From NCBI GenBank assembly GCA_934089275.1, contig CAKOJJ010000016.1, positions 1-36,940 of the forward strand: a DNA stretch of 36,940 nt, given 5' to 3'. Positions 33,330 through 36,940 of this stretch are shown here, in pieces. The position numbers were made by a program, and so were the translations under genes. The stretch is from an uncultured Bacilli bacterium (GTDB taxonomy: Bacteria; Bacillota_I; Bacilli_A; RF39; UBA660). Position 1 is the stretch's first letter. The number at the start of each line of letters is the position of its first letter. Under the pieces are notes generated by a model, which saw nothing but the letters and a program-made list of their open reading frames with translations, was not told where the DNA came from and did no database searches.

Positions 33330-33382
33330 GTTTTCACCCAATTCATAAACTTAGTATACTATCTTTTAACTATCTAAGCAAA

Positions 33383-33405
33383 CAAAAAAGAGTTAAAAAA
33401 CTCTT
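33383..33405 (-). terminator. Terminator of the ABC exporter operon
   Basis: AAGAGTT / AACTCTT (7 bp, loop of four) followed by T on the minus strand. The stop TAA of the ABC gene overlaps the stem base. Confidence 0.8.
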
Positions 33406-35137
33406 AATCATCATTTTTACTGATACTAGCAAATGTTCTATTTCGTAAATCACGATATAATGCACATTTTTCATATACATCTTCATTTTTACCTTTACAA
33501 ATAATTTTACCTTTATCTAATACAATTATCTTATCAGCAAGCTCCATCATCTCGGGTTTATGAGTAATCATAAGAATTGTATGATCAGCTTTTAAATCTC
33601 TTAAAACAAGACCAATCTCGCTTGTGTATGCTTGATCAATATTACTTGTTACCTCATCAAATAGTAATATTTCAGCTTTAGTTAATAAAGCACGAGCTAT
33701 TGCTAAAAGTTGTATTTGACCATCCGTAAATAAATGGCTTTCTTCACTGATAACAGTATTATATCCTTTAGGTAATTTAGAAATATAATCATGGATACCT
33801 ACTCTTTTACAAGCATCAATTTGATGTTCTAAATTATTATCCACCAAACCTAAATTTTCACGAATACTCATATTAAAAACAAATGATTTTTGAAATACTC
33901 CTGATACATTAGAAGCATAAACCTTTTTTGTATAACTATATATATTTTCATTATCAATATATATTGAACCTTTATTAATTCTTGCAAGTCTATACAATAG
34001 ATTAATAATTGTTGTTTTTCCACTTCCAGAATGTCCAACAATCGTAGTAATTTCATTTGGATAAGCTTTAAATGAAACTTTATTTAAAATTGGTTTTCCC
34101 TTAATATCATAAGAAACATTTTCAAATGTAACAAGACCATTTATATAGTCATTATCAATATCACCAAATTCAGCTTCACTTCCATCCTTATAATCAAGGA
34201 TTGTTTTTATTCTATTAACTCTTACTTCATAATTACTAAGTTCTAGAAGATAAGAAAGAAGTTTATCCGTACATGTAACAATTAATTCAAAGTATCCGAT
34301 CAATAAAACAAGTTTATCAATACTCATTACTCCATTTACAACTAAATAAGCAAGTACAATATAAAGTGCAATTTTAACAACATATACAAGATATGGAATT
34401 ACACATGATCTATTATATAAATGTTTTCTCTTATTATAATATTCATCACGCCATTTTTTTCTTGATTTATCCAAGTTTTTATTAATATTTGGCATGATAT
34501 TTAATGATTTTATTTGTTTAATACTTACCAACATTTGATTTAATGTATCAATTATTTTATCCTCATATTTTCTTGTACCTTCATAATATTTAGAAACTTT
34601 TTTAGAATTATCATTCATTAATTTAATATAAATTAGATCAATTAATACAACAAATAAACCAATATAAATATTATAATACATAAATATAATACAAATAATT
34701 ACGATTTGAATTATACGCATTAAAGCTTCACTTGCTGCATTTACAATATCAACTAAATATCTGATATCATCACTACAAGTATCAACTATTTTACCTTTTG
34801 ATATCTTAGAAAATATAGAATCATTATTAGAAATATGATCAAATAATTGTTTTTGTACTTCCATATGATAATAATCAGCAAGTTTTGTATATGTAACCGA
34901 ATTCCATCTTAAAAATGAAAAATACATTATATAAAATATTATATACATTAAAACATAAATCCAAATTCCCTTAAAATTGCCGTCAGATATGACAGCAATA
35001 ATTCCTGATGTAGCAATTGGAGGTAAAAGAGTACAAAGATTATAAAGACCACAACTTATAAACATTTGTATAACAACAAATCTTTTACCTTTAGCTATTT
35101 CAAATAATTTTTTTACCGAATCGATATATCTTTTCAT
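33404..35137 (-). CDS. ABC exporter half-transporter (permease-ATPase), atypical signature motif
   Basis: 577 aa: six-TM permease (1-310) followed by an ATPase domain. Walker A GHSGSGKT (368-375), Q-loop Q416, Walker B LLFDE (491-495), D-loop region SNID, H-loop H526. The signature motif, normally LSGGQ, reads FTDGQ (470-474), so Ser and the first Gly are replaced. It has the shape of a homodimeric or heterodimeric exporter; a second half-transporter is not adjacent. Its ATG overlaps the stop of the upstream gene as TAATG. Substrate unknown. Confidence 0.9.
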   Translation of the reverse strand: MKRYIDSVKKLFEIAKGKRFVVIQMFISCGLYNLCTLLPPIATSGIIAVISDGNFKGIWIYVLMYIIFYIMYFSFLRWNSVTYTKLADYYHMEVQKQLFDHISNNDSIFSKISKGKIVDTCSDDIRYLVDIVNAASEALMRIIQIVIICIIFMYYNIYIGLFVVLIDLIYIKLMNDNSKKVSKYYEGTRKYEDKIIDTLNQMLVSIKQIKSLNIMPNINKNLDKSRKKWRDEYYNKRKHLYNRSCVIPYLVYVVKIALYIVLAYLVVNGVMSIDKLVLLIGYFELIVTCTDKLLSYLLELSNYEVRVNRIKTILDYKDGSEAEFGDIDNDYINGLVTFENVSYDIKGKPILNKVSFKAYPNEITTIVGHSGSGKTTIINLLYRLARINKGSIYIDNENIYSYTKKVYASNVSGVFQKSFVFNMSIRENLGLVDNNLEHQIDACKRVGIHDYISKLPKGYNTVISEESHLFTDGQIQLLAIARALLTKAEILLFDEVTSNIDQAYTSEIGLVLRDLKADHTILMITHKPEMMELADKIIVLDKGKIICKGKNEDVYEKCALYRDLRNRTFASISKNDD

Positions 35138-36330
35138 TATTTATCGTCAAAGTTAATGTTTTTATCAAGTTCTACATCATTAACTTTATATCTTCTATTA
35201 TTTTGAATAAATTTTAGGAATTTGTTTAAAGAAAGAACTATAAAAGCTAATATAAAGAAGTAAACTATACCAAATACTGTAAATTCTGGTTGACTCTTTG
35301 TAAGCAATCCAATTACAGATGCACCAGCACTCATACTTGTAACCAATGTTAAACTATTAATAGATTTGTTACTAACATCACTTTTTAAGCCATTGAACAA
35401 TTTTTGAGCAGATGAAACATAGTTTTTAGTCATACTCCATAAATGTTTAATATAATCTAACGTATCTTTTAAAGTTTCATATCTATAACCTGAGATATTT
35501 AAAAACTCAACAAGTTCTTTATCACTTTTAGCAATTTTTTCACGAGTTGGTAGATATGTACTCATTTGATTAATACGTCCTTCAATCAAAGTTATTGTTT
35601 TTGCATATGATTCAAGTTTAGCGTTAAATGAAACTATATCAGCACCTTTAACACTTGCACGATCTTTAACATTATCAATTTTTTCCCAAATAATTCTATG
35701 AAGATTTAAATATCTATGCAATTGACCTTTAAATTCTCTTATAAATATTTGTTCTTCAATATATCTTTCAATATTTTCAGCTTCTGCTTTCTTATTATTA
35801 ATAAAATAATAAACGTCTCCTCTAATAACATCATATTTTTCATTATCAAATTCAAAATACTTTTGCTTATCAGTTCTTGTTAATAAAGTATTCATTTCCT
35901 CTTTTGTTGCTTTTTCAGTAACAACAAAGTATGGATAAACTGTTTCAATATGAGCAAGTTCTTTTGGAACAGGTGCTCCTAAACTAAATAAATAACTGAA
36001 TGCTGGTGATAATTTCTTTTCATAATAATCTGTTAAAGCATCAATATCAGCAAATAATGTATCTTCACTTACATTATGATTATTTAAAATAATTAAACCA
36101 TCTTCAAATATTTTAACCTTAATATTTAATGCAGTTGTAAATTCAATATATTCTTCGCCTTGAACACCATAATCAATTCTACCAATTTGTAAATTCTTAC
36201 GATATTCAATTAATTTATCTTGATCAAGAGCAAGTTGAGTTTTTGCTTCTCTTAAAAAATCATAAATTTCAGATAGTTGTAACATTGTTCTTTGAAACCA
36301 ACCACCTATATAAACATTACTTATCTTCAT
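35137..36330 (-). CDS. Two-TM protein with coiled-coil domain, CorA-like topology, unknown
   Basis: 397 aa. An N-terminal soluble domain (1-150, beta/alpha, for example IDYGVQGEEYIEFTTAL) is followed by a long helical region (180-320) and two TM helices near the C-terminus (about 328-347 and 350-372), with basic then acidic tail. This is the topology of CorA/ZntB-type channels, but the GMN motif between the helices is missing; the segment is SMSAGASVIGLLTK then SQPEFTVFG. I cannot claim ion transport. It lies between the GNAT gene and the ABC gene and is coupled to the latter. Confidence 0.75.
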   Translation of the reverse strand: MKISNVYIGGWFQRTMLQLSEIYDFLREAKTQLALDQDKLIEYRKNLQIGRIDYGVQGEEYIEFTTALNIKVKIFEDGLIILNNHNVSEDTLFADIDALTDYYEKKLSPAFSYLFSLGAPVPKELAHIETVYPYFVVTEKATKEEMNTLLTRTDKQKYFEFDNEKYDVIRGDVYYFINNKKAEAENIERYIEEQIFIREFKGQLHRYLNLHRIIWEKIDNVKDRASVKGADIVSFNAKLESYAKTITLIEGRINQMSTYLPTREKIAKSDKELVEFLNISGYRYETLKDTLDYIKHLWSMTKNYVSSAQKLFNGLKSDVSNKSINSLTLVTSMSAGASVIGLLTKSQPEFTVFGIVYFFILAFIVLSLNKFLKFIQNNRRYKVNDVELDKNINFDDK

Positions 36331-36339
36331 AAAACACCT

Positions 36340-36777
36340 CTAAATACTCTTTGAAAAGAATTTTGCATCAACAACTTCAAAACCATAATTTTTATAACAA
36401 GCATGTGCTGCTTCTCTAAAGTTTTTACTCCATAGTTCTAATGCAACACAATTTCTACTTTTTGCTATTTGAGTTACAAAGTCTAACATATGAGTTGCTA
36501 CATTGTGTCTACGATATTCTGGTTTAACACAAACATGGTTTAATATTGCATATGTATCCATTCCTTCATACATTGTTGGAATAATTGTTACTTTTACGTG
36601 AGCAACAAGTACATCATCAATATAACCATTAATATATATTTGATTAACATCAAATAAAGTTTTTCTAAAACTTGCCTTTGCATATTCATAAGATGTATTT
36701 TCGTTAAAACATTCATTACATAAATCAACGATTTCTTCTACATCATCCAATGTCGCGATTTTAAAATCTACATTCAT
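36340..36777 (-). CDS. GNAT-family N-acetyltransferase
   Basis: 145 aa, single GNAT domain. Motif A VCVKPEYRRHNVATHMLDFV (acetyl-CoA binding, R/Q-x-x-G/A pattern as RRHNVAT), preceded by ILNHVCV and followed by ALELWSKNFREAAHACYKNYGF, the classic motif B. The acetyl acceptor is unknown. First gene of the operon leading to the CorA-like and ABC genes. RBS AGGGA lies 4 nt before the ATG. It is controlled by the promoter described at 36804-36831. Confidence 0.92.
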   Translation of the reverse strand: MNVDFKIATLDDVEEIVDLCNECFNENTSYEYAKASFRKTLFDVNQIYINGYIDDVLVAHVKVTIIPTMYEGMDTYAILNHVCVKPEYRRHNVATHMLDFVTQIAKSRNCVALELWSKNFREAAHACYKNYGFEVVDAKFFSKSI

Positions 36778-36803
36778 ACTATCCCTACCCTAACTATTTT
36801 CAG

Positions 36804-36831
36804 TCTATAATACCCCCCCCGATTTTGTCAA
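36804..36831 (-). promoter_or_regulatory. Promoter with an 8-G homopolymer in its spacer
   Basis: TTGACA (36831-36826), 16-bp spacer, TATAGA (36809-36804) on the minus strand. The spacer contains eight consecutive G (plus-strand C at 36813-36820). The promoter drives the GNAT operon; predicted start about 36797. Confidence 0.7.
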
Positions 36832-36940
36832 GCCTTCACACGATATTTACAAAAAATAGACATCATGCAGTGCTATACTTAAAGTAGACAATTGAGGGTG
36901 TTCGTAGACAACCAATTTTAACAAGTATACAATATCTCTT
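36832..36940. other. Right-edge intergenic region with TAGACA repeats
   Basis: No gene visible. TAGACA occurs three times in direct orientation (36857, 36885, 36905); the last two are part of GTAGACAA repeats exactly 20 bp apart. A TATACT lies at about 36874-36879. This may be an upstream region of a plus-strand gene off the window or the end of a mobile element; it cannot be decided. Confidence 0.4.

Overview
The window is AT-rich (roughly 70% A+T by eye), gene-dense DNA from a low-GC Gram-positive bacterium. TGA acts as a stop in several ATGA overlaps and Trp is TGG, so this is not the Mycoplasma code. Wall-related genes are present (a DacA-type carboxypeptidase, an M15-type peptidase, a PAP2 phosphatase, GT2 and CapA proteins), so the cell probably has a wall. 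SpoVS is present but no other sporulation gene is seen. This best fits an uncultured gut Bacilli/Erysipelotrichia or RF39-like lineage; that placement is inference. No tRNA, rRNA, CRISPR array or complete insertion sequence was recognised.

Layout. 1-5.5 kb: rRNA modification genes (RlmD/TrmA-type methyltransferase, RluB-type pseudouridine synthase), a D,D-carboxypeptidase, a small membrane protein and RecX, all on the minus strand, then a plus-strand CapA-like metallophosphatase. 5.5-11.2 kb: spoVS, then a four-gene translationally coupled minus-strand operon for a secreted or surface assembly. It encodes two paralogous membrane-anchored Cys-containing proteins, a 1078-aa Cys-rich secreted protein with a thioester-domain-like N-terminus, and a pilin-like single-pass protein. 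11.2-11.6 kb: a promoter- and terminator-bounded structured non-coding RNA (about 366 nt). 11.7-18.5 kb: a coiled-coil/acidic protein, an RlmI-like methyltransferase, membrane proteins, a slipin, a DUF1653-like protein, a zinc alcohol dehydrogenase, an SDR, a PAP2 phosphatase and a DUF21-like membrane protein. 18.5-19.0 kb: a second, larger structured non-coding RNA (about 507 nt). 19.1-25.4 kb: a CBS/DRTGG-containing manganese pyrophosphatase, a DUF2975-like membrane protein, UvrB, a lipoprotein and a Cof-type HAD phosphatase. 25.4-26.4 kb: an orphan holin/endolysin pair of phage type. 26.4-30.6 kb: an island of unrecognised cytosolic coiled-coil/acidic proteins, with a 36-aa micro-ORF and a stand-alone RNAP alpha-CTD-like protein. 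30.6-36.8 kb: a DUF6020-like multi-pass protein with a GT2 glycosyltransferase, and a GNAT / CorA-like membrane protein / ABC exporter operon whose promoter spacer contains a run of eight G.

Expression style. Promoters are close to sigma-A consensus with 16-17 bp spacers, and leaders are very short (10-25 nt). Several ribosome-binding sites use the GGTGAT part of the extended Shine-Dalgarno sequence. Intrinsic terminators repeatedly contain or touch the stop codon of the gene they terminate.

The strongest candidates for something undescribed are the two large RNAs, the surface operon with its paralogous membrane pair, and the G-tract promoter.
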